Source: Allomuricauda sp. CAU 1633
Lineage (GTDB): Bacteria > Bacteroidota > Bacteroidia > Flavobacteriales > Flavobacteriaceae
NCBI RefSeq assembly: GCF_017313225.1
Contig: NZ_JAFLNE010000001.1
Span: forward strand, 1,044,499-1,108,498
Length of the DNA: 64,000 bases
Direction of reading: 5' to 3'
Shown here: positions 27,798 through 35,996 of the stretch, piece by piece
Layout: every line of letters starts with the position of its first letter
Numbering within the stretch: the stretch's first letter is position 1
The notes under the pieces: generated by a model
Database searches by the model: none
What the model saw: the letters and a program-made list of their open reading frames with translations, nothing else
Told to the model about the DNA's origin: nothing
Position numbers and translations under genes: made by a program

Positions 27798-28696
27798 GTT
27801 ATTATTTTATTCTTTTCTCTAAAGTATTCATTGGCTTCAGGTATTTTATCTCTCATAGCCCATCTCACAATCCCTAATTCATTTAATTTATATCCTTTAG
27901 GATTATACCAGGGTTTTTTAAGTAAATCCTTGAATTGTTTGACAGTTTCAATATTCATAGCTTCTAAATCTTCAAGCAACGCAGAATGGCCACCTTCACT
28001 TGTGTGATATTCTTTCGGTATAAGCTTTCTCATTAAAAACTTCAGCATGTCTACATTAAGCTCATCTGAATTATCAGGTTTACTTAAGCTAGTTAAGAAT
28101 TCATCTCTTTCGGTCTTTACTCTACTGAATTCAAGGTCAACAGTTTCTAGTAGTGCAGCAGTTCGGTTGATAGTCCTTCGAAGTGGTAATGGTATATCGT
28201 CTTCTCTTTTATACTGTAAAATATGCGAAGTGGCAGCCCAAATATGTTGAGCCGCCGTCCTTACTTGGATTTCAATTTTTAGTTTCTTTAGGCCACTCAA
28301 GGTTGGTAAATTGAACCATTCATCAGGAGGGGTTACTTCATAATGTATGGACCCATATCCAAACTGATTTTCTTCTAATCTTCCTTCTGTGTTTTCCTTC
28401 CGTAGGACCTTGAAATTTCTGTCTATTATTTTTTCAATTTTGTCAACATCTTCTTGGAAAAGAGAGACAAGTCTAATACCTGCAATGTCATTGATTTCTG
28501 AAATGTCGTTAATAGTGATATTATATCGGTTGCACTTGTCCAAAATTGAATCTAATCCCTTGACCCTTGATTCAATAGCAAAACCAAGCTTTATATTCTC
28601 CTTCTTTAGAAGATACTCAATCTGTTGGACTGACTGTTCCACTAAGCTATGATATAGACCAATTTTTGAGTTGTAGTTTGATTCTATTTTTTCCAT
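27779..28696 (-). CDS. RelA/SpoT-type nucleotide pyrophosphokinase (small alarmone synthetase-like)
   Basis: 305 residues. One RelA/SpoT synthetase domain (about 20-190) with its key blocks intact: AIESRVKGLDSILDK (nucleotide-binding basic/Ser segment, 41-54), NDIAGIRLV (catalytic Asp70), FGYGSIHYEV and EIQVRTAAQHIWAATSH (Glu142, Gln144, Arg146, Trp153). There is no HD hydrolase, TGS or ACT domain, so it would make, not degrade, a pyrophosphorylated nucleotide such as (p)ppGpp or (p)ppApp, or modify tRNA as some toxic relatives do. A 110-residue C-terminal extension (195-305) is of unknown function. First gene of the module. Confidence 0.9.
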   Translation of the reverse strand: MEKIESNYNSKIGLYHSLVEQSVQQIEYLLKKENIKLGFAIESRVKGLDSILDKCNRYNITINDISEINDIAGIRLVSLFQEDVDKIEKIIDRNFKVLRKENTEGRLEENQFGYGSIHYEVTPPDEWFNLPTLSGLKKLKIEIQVRTAAQHIWAATSHILQYKREDDIPLPLRRTINRTAALLETVDLEFSRVKTERDEFLTSLSKPDNSDELNVDMLKFLMRKLIPKEYHTSEGGHSALLEDLEAMNIETVKQFKDLLKKPWYNPKGYKLNELGIVRWAMRDKIPEANEYFREKNKIITTPNKT

Positions 28697-28707
28697 TTGC
28701 AGTTAAT

Positions 28708-28717
28708 TACACCTAAC
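28708..28717 (-). repeat. right boundary core site, inverted copy
   Basis: GTTAGGTGTA on the minus strand (GTTRRRY consensus) lies 12 bp before the synthetase ATG. It is the exact reverse complement, 10 of 10, of TACACCTAAC at the end of the same gene (minus strand; plus coordinates 27788-27797). Confidence 0.5.
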
Positions 28718-28739
28718 TTGTTTATATAAACATAAAACA

Positions 28740-29005
28740 CATCTATATATACCCAAATAGGCACGTTATCGACACATTCAGTCCTCTTTATTTACATAAA
28801 GCATGTTCCACTAAGACTTGAGGGAGGGGGAGTGTGCACAAATTACTAATTCCCAAATAATTGCCATTACAGAAAACCATAAAAAAACTAGGGATTTTCT
28901 ACAATTGGCAATAAACAATGTACAATTAACAATGGGGAGTTGATAATTATCAATGGTTACGTACGAAGTTGGAGGTACGAAGTGGGAAGATGGATAGGTG
29001 AGGGG
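28740..29005. other. gene-free spacer with degenerate short repeats
   Basis: No reading frame is supported between 28718 and 29010. At 28901-28935 there are repeated CAATTGGCAATAAACAATG / ACAATTAACAATG units. At 28960-28990 there are two copies of GTACGAAGT separated by a few bases (gtacgaagttggaggtacgaagtggg). Such decayed repeats are common in flavobacterial intergenic DNA. Confidence 0.5.
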
Positions 29006-29010
29006 TTGTT

Positions 29011-30546
29011 TTACCGTTCTTTTCCGCTACCTAGCATGGTGTGCATCATACCGGTTTTCATATTGTCCCAGATATAAAAGATAATCCATTTGGTCCTATC
29101 ACGCTCTACGTGAAACTGTCCATGCCTAAAACCATCTTCGTCGGCTTTACGATCCCCTTTTTTGGTCAATAAGTTGGCCACGGAGGATTTTAGTTTGTTT
29201 ACATGTACATGGTCCTTTTTGAGGGCTGTAAACGTAAAATCCTCATAATTCATCTTCATTTCTCCTAGGGAGGTCCATTCGTTGCCATCTACGGTAAAAA
29301 ACATCTGGTTGATGGTGCCATCTACCTCAACATCGAGTGTGGACCGCATAAAGGCATTAATGCTCTTGGTATGGAAATTGGAAACGGATGACTTAACGAT
29401 AAAGGCATTATCCGTATTTTGGGGATCAAAGGTGTAGTTCATGGTGAACAGCCCATCGCCCATGATCTTATTTTCCGAATCTACCACCACCAGACCTTGA
29501 TTTTGGTTGTTCAAGTTTTTGACCCGCACGTTTAGATCGGTCAGTATCATTTTTTGGGGAATTACATCTGGAATGGTCTTTTTGGTGAAACTGACCTCGC
29601 CCCCCGACACTAAAATGGAATCTATTTTAAGATCCACCTCCATTTCCCGCAGCATTTGATTGGGCAATTTTTTTACAATGGTGTTTGGGGGCAACAACTT
29701 GTTTCGGTATACCTCCATCACCGGATGTTCAACTTCAATGCTTGGCGCATGAAATTTTGGAATATCGGTACCCAGGAAATCGGGCTGGTTGAGCCTTATT
29801 TTATCCACGGAAACGTTAAAATGGGAACGCTCCATAGTTATTTTTGTGTTGAATTCTTCCGCGCTGTATTTGTTGCGAAACACCATATCCTCAATAACTC
29901 CGTATTCGTTGTCGAGCTGTATTTTTCCCAATCGTAGGTATTCGAATGGACTGATATCAGCATACAGATTTTGGGTTTCCAGCTGATAGGCACCAAAGGT
30001 GAACGGTTGTTTTTGTTGGGTGGTATCCGGGTCGAAATGAAAATCGGAAAGGCTGAAATCCAGTTTTTCAAGCTGTAGCAGCACACTGTCGATCTCTGTT
30101 TTTAAAATGGTCAGTTGGCCTTCCGTAATGGTAAATTTTCCTATGGAAAGGGTTTGGGGTTTGTTTTTCGGAGCAGTTTTTTTAAGGGAATCCTGAGCTG
30201 GTTTTCTGAATTGTCCAACTGGTGTTTCCAATAGCAAATGATCTATTTGAATGGCTTTTTTTGTTACTAAAGGGAGGTAGTGCAATCCGCTGATGCGTAA
30301 TTTCTTGACCCTTACGGAATCCAGTGTGCTTTTGTTCTTGATTTCAACAGCCTCTAGTTGAATTTTTCCCAAGAGCACATTGGTGCTTAAATTCCCGTAT
30401 TGTAATGAGATATTTTCAGGTATTTGTTCCGCGATTGCCGTTTTTACCTTTTGCGAAAACAGGATTTGTGCAACTATCAGCAAAGCTGCCAATACCAAAA
30501 GGCACCAAAGCAATATTTTTATCTTTTTTGATGTCTTTTGCAGCAT
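29011..30546 (-). CDS. AsmA/DUF748-like membrane-anchored protein
   Basis: 511 residues. An N-terminal basic segment and one membrane helix (ILLWCLLVLAALLIVAQILF, about 11-30) are followed by a long beta-strand-rich region with the repeating 'layered' pattern of AsmA/DUF748 proteins (LSTNVLLGKIQLEAVEIKN, MILTDLNVRVKNLNNQ, MKMNYEDFTFTALKKD). These proteins sit in the inner membrane facing the periplasm and are linked to lipid transport to the outer membrane. Family call is by pattern, not by a strict motif. Confidence 0.68.
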   Translation of the reverse strand: MLQKTSKKIKILLWCLLVLAALLIVAQILFSQKVKTAIAEQIPENISLQYGNLSTNVLLGKIQLEAVEIKNKSTLDSVRVKKLRISGLHYLPLVTKKAIQIDHLLLETPVGQFRKPAQDSLKKTAPKNKPQTLSIGKFTITEGQLTILKTEIDSVLLQLEKLDFSLSDFHFDPDTTQQKQPFTFGAYQLETQNLYADISPFEYLRLGKIQLDNEYGVIEDMVFRNKYSAEEFNTKITMERSHFNVSVDKIRLNQPDFLGTDIPKFHAPSIEVEHPVMEVYRNKLLPPNTIVKKLPNQMLREMEVDLKIDSILVSGGEVSFTKKTIPDVIPQKMILTDLNVRVKNLNNQNQGLVVVDSENKIMGDGLFTMNYTFDPQNTDNAFIVKSSVSNFHTKSINAFMRSTLDVEVDGTINQMFFTVDGNEWTSLGEMKMNYEDFTFTALKKDHVHVNKLKSSVANLLTKKGDRKADEDGFRHGQFHVERDRTKWIIFYIWDNMKTGMMHTMLGSGKER

Positions 30547-30644
30547 AAAGGTTGGTGTTATCGATGCCTATTCTACTAAAATAGAACAAATTAGGGTTTG
30601 TTCTGCAAAAACAACAAAAACATTTGAAAGAGTGTTCATACGAA

Positions 30645-30693
30645 TAAAAAAAGCGAGGCATTGCCCCGCTTTCACACAAACTAACTCAAAATT
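30645..30693 (-). terminator. hairpin terminator with upstream TTTGAGTTAGTTT motif
   Basis: Minus strand: AATTTTGAGTTAGTTTGTG followed by AAGCGGGGCA/TGCCTCGCTT arms and seven T residues, about 70 bp after the HmuY stop. It probably ends the TonB receptor-HmuY transcript. The GAGTTAGTT motif recurs at 45268-45285 and 45595-45637, also before hairpins. Confidence 0.8.
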
Positions 30694-30762
30694 AACCACA
30701 AAGGTCGATAACAAAAAGGCACTATGGATAACAATGAGTTTCCGAATATATTTTTAATGATT

Positions 30763-32178
30763 TTACAATAGGGCAAACTCAAAGGCGGGATACCCTCTAA
30801 CCCCACTTTCATTGGTCAATGCAGTGAATCGTATTTTATAGATGTTTCCATCGGTATCTTTTAGCACAAAGAACACATCATCTTTTAGAGAAGGCAGCAT
30901 TCCGGGGCCTCCACCATTTCTCCAGTTACTTCCAATGCCACGTTGGTCATCCAAGAAAAGTGCCTCATCCACATCAGCCAAGCCAAAGTCGGCATACGCT
31001 GTTGTGGCGGTCTCTACTTGATAGGCGGAAACACTGCTCAAGATGTTGGTGGTGATGAAATCTGAATAGCCATAGGAACCAAAGCCTTCTATTTCATTGG
31101 TAAATACAGTGAAGTTGATATCCCAGCGGTCTGCTGCGGGTTGCACGTCAACGGTTTCTTCTGTGTCAAAACTGAAAAAGGTGAAATGGTAGCCAGAAGT
31201 TTTTGAAATGGTCACTTCTTCATGGGTGGTGGCATCCAAATCGGCATATTGCAGCACATAATCATCACCATTGCGCAAAATGCGTATTTTTTTCCAACCT
31301 CTGGGATCTCCACTAACGGCTACGGCACCTACCTCAGGCTCTTCGGTACCCACTTCAAAACCAAGGTTTACCAAATACACAGGGTTATCTGCATCCGTTT
31401 CAGAAATGGCCGCAATGGCGGTTCCTTCCAGACTTCCGGTTACATGATCCACAAAGGCTATATTAGCCGCATCGAAGGTGCCCACGGCCACTTGGGGTTG
31501 CAGGGCTTCCACATCGGTAGGGGTTACGGCATCAATATCGGTGCTTTCCAAAGCGGAAACAGCCATAAAAATGGACCCGTTGATGGTTACCCTGAATGCT
31601 TCTCCATTATAAAACCCAAGATCCCAACTATCACGTTTTGCAGTGGTTTCGGTAATTGAGCTTAAATCCACATAGACTTGGTCATCTTGATTAGGCCCAC
31701 CCACTTCCGGGGCAGTAGTGCCCTCTGGAGCGGCAGTTTCGGTAAAGCTTACCGCCAATTGGGTATTTCCCTGAATAGTAGCATCGACTACACTAATGGC
31801 AGCTATAGTAAAATTGACGGTCTTTGTAGTACCTTCAATGGCATCCAGTAGTTTGTTGAACGTAAACGAAGTTCCGGTAGATCCACCAGTAAAACTTACA
31901 GTCAACTCACCTGAAGTTCCCGCAGGTGCCGTGGTGAAATCAGTACTATACTCGGCATTTACGGTAGTGTATGAGATGGTAACGGTACCATCTTCTGGTG
32001 CGGTGGTGGAGAATACCAGATTCACCTCTTTTTCGGTGTCAACGGTATCGAAACTCAGCGAAGGGTTTTGAAAAGCAACCACAAATTCAATGGGTGTGGT
32101 GTCTTCACCATCATCGCTGCAACTTGAGCCCACAAACAAAAAGGCCAGCGATAGTACATATAGAACGTAATTTTTCAT
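30763..32178 (-). CDS. HmuY family heme-binding surface lipoprotein with Calx-beta-like domain
   Basis: 471 residues. A lipoprotein signal ends at VGSSC (about residue 20) and the tail CSDDGED is a surface-export signal. An N-terminal beta-sandwich (about 32-140) resembles Calx-beta. The HmuY-type domain follows (about 165-471): VYVDLSSITETTAKRDSWDLGFY and WDINFTVFTNEI. HmuY captures heme for the TonB receptor encoded just upstream (17 bp). Fold match is good; which residues bind heme was not determined. Confidence 0.88.
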   Translation of the reverse strand: MKNYVLYVLSLAFLFVGSSCSDDGEDTTPIEFVVAFQNPSLSFDTVDTEKEVNLVFSTTAPEDGTVTISYTTVNAEYSTDFTTAPAGTSGELTVSFTGGSTGTSFTFNKLLDAIEGTTKTVNFTIAAISVVDATIQGNTQLAVSFTETAAPEGTTAPEVGGPNQDDQVYVDLSSITETTAKRDSWDLGFYNGEAFRVTINGSIFMAVSALESTDIDAVTPTDVEALQPQVAVGTFDAANIAFVDHVTGSLEGTAIAAISETDADNPVYLVNLGFEVGTEEPEVGAVAVSGDPRGWKKIRILRNGDDYVLQYADLDATTHEEVTISKTSGYHFTFFSFDTEETVDVQPAADRWDINFTVFTNEIEGFGSYGYSDFITTNILSSVSAYQVETATTAYADFGLADVDEALFLDDQRGIGSNWRNGGGPGMLPSLKDDVFFVLKDTDGNIYKIRFTALTNESGVRGYPAFEFALL

Positions 32179-32195
32179 AAAATTGGTTTTTAGTA

Positions 32196-34337
32196 TTAAA
32201 TATTCAGGTTATACAAAAGTTTTACAAAGAAGGATCTACCATAGCCTAGCAACAATCCATTGTTGGGTGAAGAATGTACTCCGCCACTTGATACGGTTGA
32301 GGTGTTGATCCTTGTGATGTCCAATAGGTTTCTCGCCCCCAAGGTGAGGTGCAATTTGTTGTCCATAAACGTTTTTCTGATGGAGCCGTCCATCCATCCA
32401 TAACCTTCCCTTTTGGATCGAATGAAACTAGGATCATCTTGATTGGTATCGAGTATGAACTGATATTCTGGCCCGTTGTACTTAAAGAACAGTGAAACCG
32501 TGGTGTTGATCTTTGGAATCTGATAGCCCACATTGGAACTTACTTGCAAGGCGTAGAGGTAATCGTCATTGAAGGATTCCTCACTATTGAGTACTTTGCT
32601 CTCCCCTGAAAAGGATAGTCCCAAATCAAATTGAAAATCACCATAGACAACTTTGTTGGTAAAGGAAGCGCCCCAGTTGCGGTATTCATCAATATTGTTG
32701 TATTGAAAAGCCAATGGGCTCGGGTTTACGATGGTGAGTTCAATGCGGTCATCTACATTGAGGTACCAAGCCGATATTTTTGAACTCAATCGCCAAGAAA
32801 GGTCTTCTGGGAAAAAGTTCTTTTTCAAGTGAAGGAATGAGGAAATCCCTCGCTCTGGACTCAGATTGATGTTGCCCCGAACATCATGGTTCACGTCCAC
32901 AAAATAGGTGAACAGCTCATCAAAGTTGGGATTTCGGGGCGATGTCCCCAAGACAGCACGCAGTTGATAGCCATTGTCAAATGCATATTTGGCACTCAGG
33001 GAGTGGGCCATCTGGGTTTTGAACTGTGATGAGAACATGGCCCGGGTCCCCGGTCTTAATGAAAATCGCTTGCCGAAGTCGAACTCAGCCGTTGCAAAGG
33101 CATCATACGCTTCCAATCTACGATCTATGCTGTTGCCGCTAAAAGTTCCGGCCAATGAGGAAGAATACCCTTTAATGTTGCTCAACTCGTACCCCAATTG
33201 TAGGCTTGTCTTTTCGGACTGGAAGAAATCATTGAAGGTGCCTCTGGAATAGATTCCCTTTCTAGATTCATACTCTTGGGAGTCCACATCAAATTTTTCC
33301 CTTGAGTTGATGCGATAATTGTATTGCTCCACATCCCTTTTTTGTTGTTGATAGGAGGCCGAAATATCATAATTGATGGTTTTCACGAACTTTCCGGCCA
33401 TATTGAAGTGGTTATAGAATCGTTGGGAGGTGAATTCTGCATCTGTGGCGGTGGGATTGCTGGTCTGGGTAGACGGATTGTAATTTTCCCGAACCACGGA
33501 ATCGTATCGCTGTACACGCTCATTGAAATACTCCATACGGTAAAACGACCTAAAGTTCTTCCCGGAATAGTTCACCAGGGCCTTGCCAGAATACTGCGTT
33601 TTGGGAAGCCATTCAAATCCTCTACGTCCATCATTGAGTGTATGAAATTCACCTTCACGATTGTTGAGGTGGCCCGTAAAATCATTATGGGTAATATTGC
33701 CGTTTATATACCACTTCTCTGAAAATCGGTGTCCTACCGTAAGGGATTGAATATGTCTTCCCTGGTCAAAAAAACCATATTCATTGCCAATGGTCTCTTC
33801 CTGTACATACGGGGTTATTTCCCATTGGTAGTCTGAATCCTTCCGAGTAATAATGTTTATAATCCCCGAAACCGCATTGGAACCATATTGCACGCCCATG
33901 GAGCCTTCCACAATCTCCACTTGCTCAATATCATCCAAATTGATTTGGGTAAGGTCCGTATTGTTCCCCAGTCCCTCGTCATTAATCAAAGGGATATTGT
34001 CCACAAGGATTTTAAAGTATTGACCGTCCAACCCGAACAGTTCAACACTACTTTTCCCCGTAGATGGGTTGGGCTGTATGCTTATATTGAGGGATTGATT
34101 AAGAACATCGGCCAAAGTGTTGCCTGCCAAACGATCCATAGTTTCTCTAGGAATCACTTTTACCTCAAACACAGATTTGTCCACACTCTGTTTGTTGATT
34201 TGGCCGGTGAGCACCACTTCTTCCAAATGTTGCATGGCCATAGAATCTTTTTCCATAGGCTCGATTTCTTGGGTAAAAACCTGAAAGCACAGAAAAAATG
34301 AAAAATAAAACAGGAATCTATTTTTATTTAGACTCAT
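32196..34337 (-). CDS. TonB-dependent outer membrane receptor, likely heme/iron
   Basis: 713 residues. Signal peptide, plug domain (ADVLNQSLNISIQPNPSTGKSSVELFGLDGQY; VEIVEGSMGVQYGSNAVSGIINIITRKD), then a 22-strand barrel ending in YNLNI with a terminal hydrophobic residue. No N-terminal SusC-type carboxypeptidase domain, so it belongs to the siderophore/heme branch. It lies 17 bp upstream of the HmuY gene and shares a divergent promoter region with DUF6607 and FMN-binding genes, which supports iron-regulated heme import. Confidence 0.93.
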   Translation of the reverse strand: MSLNKNRFLFYFSFFLCFQVFTQEIEPMEKDSMAMQHLEEVVLTGQINKQSVDKSVFEVKVIPRETMDRLAGNTLADVLNQSLNISIQPNPSTGKSSVELFGLDGQYFKILVDNIPLINDEGLGNNTDLTQINLDDIEQVEIVEGSMGVQYGSNAVSGIINIITRKDSDYQWEITPYVQEETIGNEYGFFDQGRHIQSLTVGHRFSEKWYINGNITHNDFTGHLNNREGEFHTLNDGRRGFEWLPKTQYSGKALVNYSGKNFRSFYRMEYFNERVQRYDSVVRENYNPSTQTSNPTATDAEFTSQRFYNHFNMAGKFVKTINYDISASYQQQKRDVEQYNYRINSREKFDVDSQEYESRKGIYSRGTFNDFFQSEKTSLQLGYELSNIKGYSSSLAGTFSGNSIDRRLEAYDAFATAEFDFGKRFSLRPGTRAMFSSQFKTQMAHSLSAKYAFDNGYQLRAVLGTSPRNPNFDELFTYFVDVNHDVRGNINLSPERGISSFLHLKKNFFPEDLSWRLSSKISAWYLNVDDRIELTIVNPSPLAFQYNNIDEYRNWGASFTNKVVYGDFQFDLGLSFSGESKVLNSEESFNDDYLYALQVSSNVGYQIPKINTTVSLFFKYNGPEYQFILDTNQDDPSFIRSKREGYGWMDGSIRKTFMDNKLHLTLGARNLLDITRINTSTVSSGGVHSSPNNGLLLGYGRSFFVKLLYNLNI

Positions 34338-34354
34338 TCTAGTTAGATTTGTGG

Positions 34355-34436
34355 CAAATATATAAGTTATTTTAATTCAGTCTAAATAATATTAATATTT
34401 TTGTCAAAACAATTTTTGAGCAGTCTAACTAAATAA
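34355..34436. promoter_or_regulatory. divergent promoter/operator region of the heme locus
   Basis: Minus-strand -7 TATATTTG (plus 34355-34362) faces the TonB receptor, and plus-strand TATTTTTG (34396-34403) faces DUF6607. Direct repeats CAGTCTAAATAA (34378-34389) and CAGTCTAACTAAATAA (34421-34436), plus TCTAGTTAGA (34338-34347), are spaced over both promoters and are candidate binding sites for an iron-responsive (Fur or DtxR/IdeR-type) repressor or for the AraC protein at 35997. Confidence 0.5.
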
Positions 34437-34440
34437 CACT

Positions 34441-35367
34441 ATGAAGAAATCAATCATTTTTGCAACACTTGCCCTTGGAGTGGCATTTGCAATGCACGCC
34501 CAAGAAAAGAAAGAACTGGACCGTAAAGCCATAAAGGACATGTGCGGTTGCTTTGAAATTACATTTAAGTACACCGAGACCTTTGCACCGGAAATCGATT
34601 ATGAAAAAAAACTGGATTATACGGCAAAGGCTTTGGAGTTGGCCCTTCCCATTGTAGATGAAGAAAACAAGATTTCATTACAACATTTATTGGTTTTAAA
34701 TGACACTATGGTGATCAAGCACTGGCGACAGGATTGGTTGTTTGAAAACCAAGATGTTTTCTATTACGACAAGGACAACAACTGGACCTTCCAGAAGTTA
34801 CCAGCGGATGCTGTTAAAGGGCAGTGGACCCAAAAAGTGTATCAAGTGGATGATAGTCCCCGCTATTCGGGTTCAGCTACCTGGGTACATTTTGATGACA
34901 AACATTACTGGGAAAATGATACGGACTCACCGCTTCCCCGAAGGGAATATTCCAAACGAAGCGATTACAATGTCATGAAGCGGGGCAATCGCCAAGAAAT
35001 CACTTCCTACGGTTGGGTGCACGAGCAGGATAATGATAAGATCATTCGTAAAGAAGACAAAGCTGATGTGTTGCTGGCACAAGAAAAAGGAATGAACATA
35101 TATACCAAAGTGGCCGATGATAAATGTAAGGTGGCCCAAGACTGGTGGAATCAACACAAAGATTTCTGGGCCAAGGCAAGAGCATCTTGGGATCAAGTTT
35201 ATGACAGGAACACCGATTTGACCCTTCACAAACAAGTGGATGAAAAGCCGTTGTTCATGCAGTTTTACACCTTGGAAGCGGAAAATGCCGATCAATCGCA
35301 AATATCAGAATTGATCAATAAGTTTATCATGGAGAAAAAGCCAAATAAAAATGCAGAGGGGAAATAA
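34441..35367 (+). CDS. DUF6607 family secreted protein
   Basis: 308 residues with a signal peptide (MKKSIIFATLALGVAFAMHAQ). The mature part begins KKELDRKAIKDMCGCFEITFKYTETF, with the Cys pair CGC conserved in DUF6607, and is rich in aromatic residues (DLTLHKQVDEKPLFMQFY). Function unknown; the family is often next to iron-uptake receptors in Bacteroidota. It overlaps the FMN-binding gene by 17 bp, so the two are translationally coupled, and it is divergent from the TonB receptor. Confidence 0.85.
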   Translation: MKKSIIFATLALGVAFAMHAQEKKELDRKAIKDMCGCFEITFKYTETFAPEIDYEKKLDYTAKALELALPIVDEENKISLQHLLVLNDTMVIKHWRQDWLFENQDVFYYDKDNNWTFQKLPADAVKGQWTQKVYQVDDSPRYSGSATWVHFDDKHYWENDTDSPLPRREYSKRSDYNVMKRGNRQEITSYGWVHEQDNDKIIRKEDKADVLLAQEKGMNIYTKVADDKCKVAQDWWNQHKDFWAKARASWDQVYDRNTDLTLHKQVDEKPLFMQFYTLEAENADQSQISELINKFIMEKKPNKNAEGK

Positions 35368-35908
35368 GTTTAAGGTTTTCAGTGGGGCTGCAATTTTTGC
35401 AGTCCTTTTCCTCTCTGGATTTGGGATGCCCAAAATTTCGCCCAAACTTCAGGAAAAAATAGATAATGCCGTACAGACCACATTTGAAGTTGAGGATTTT
35501 ACCTTGGAACAGATTAAAGTGGACGCTGGATTGAATGAAAAGACCCCTGTGGAAATGGGTGGAGAAAATTTGTTCAATGTCATTAAGGAGGGCAATTCCC
35601 TTGGGTATGTGTACCTGGGCGAAGCACCCAGCATGAAAAATATCTTTGATTATGTGGTCCTCTTCAATCCGGATCTGAGCATTAAAAAGTCCAAAATCTT
35701 GATTTACCGAGAAGATTACGGTCGCCAAGTTGGGAGCCAACGCTGGTTAAAACAGTTCATTGGCAAAAAATCTGGAGAAAGTCTCACCTACGGTGAGGAT
35801 ATTGATGCCATTTCCGGGGCCACCATTTCAGCCAAATCCATGACCTTGGCGGTACATCATGTTTTGCAGAGCATGCAGGTTTTACAGGAGAACAACTTTT
35901 TTGATTGA
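35351..35908 (+). CDS. FMN-binding domain protein
   Basis: 185 residues. N-terminal signal/anchor (FKVFSGAAIFAVLFLSGFG), then an FMN_bind domain like that of NqrC/RnfG. The flavin attachment motif SGAT is present in DAISGATISAKSMT (Thr near residue 156), so FMN may be bound covalently by a phosphoester. Likely a periplasmic electron carrier, perhaps for ferric or heme-iron reduction given its neighbours. A rho-independent terminator follows. Confidence 0.9.
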   Translation: MQRGNKFKVFSGAAIFAVLFLSGFGMPKISPKLQEKIDNAVQTTFEVEDFTLEQIKVDAGLNEKTPVEMGGENLFNVIKEGNSLGYVYLGEAPSMKNIFDYVVLFNPDLSIKKSKILIYREDYGRQVGSQRWLKQFIGKKSGESLTYGEDIDAISGATISAKSMTLAVHHVLQSMQVLQENNFFD

Positions 35909-35931
35909 TTGTAATGTTGCCAAATTTGATT

Positions 35932-35958
35932 AAGCCACCTGAAAGGGTGGCTTTTTTG
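35932..35958 (+). terminator. rho-independent terminator after the FMN-binding gene
   Basis: AAGCCACC and GGTGGCTT arms with a short loop, followed by a T run; 24 bp after the stop codon. Confidence 0.88.
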
Positions 35959-35984
35959 TTTTTAGGGAATACAAACTTTCTGGC

Positions 35985-35992
35985 TAACTTTG
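35985..35992 (+). promoter_or_regulatory. -7 box giving a near-leaderless AraC mRNA
   Basis: TAACTTTG ends 4 bp before the AraC ATG at 35997. Transcription would start within about 2 bp of the start codon, so the mRNA is essentially leaderless. Confidence 0.5.
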
Positions 35993-35996
35993 AGTT

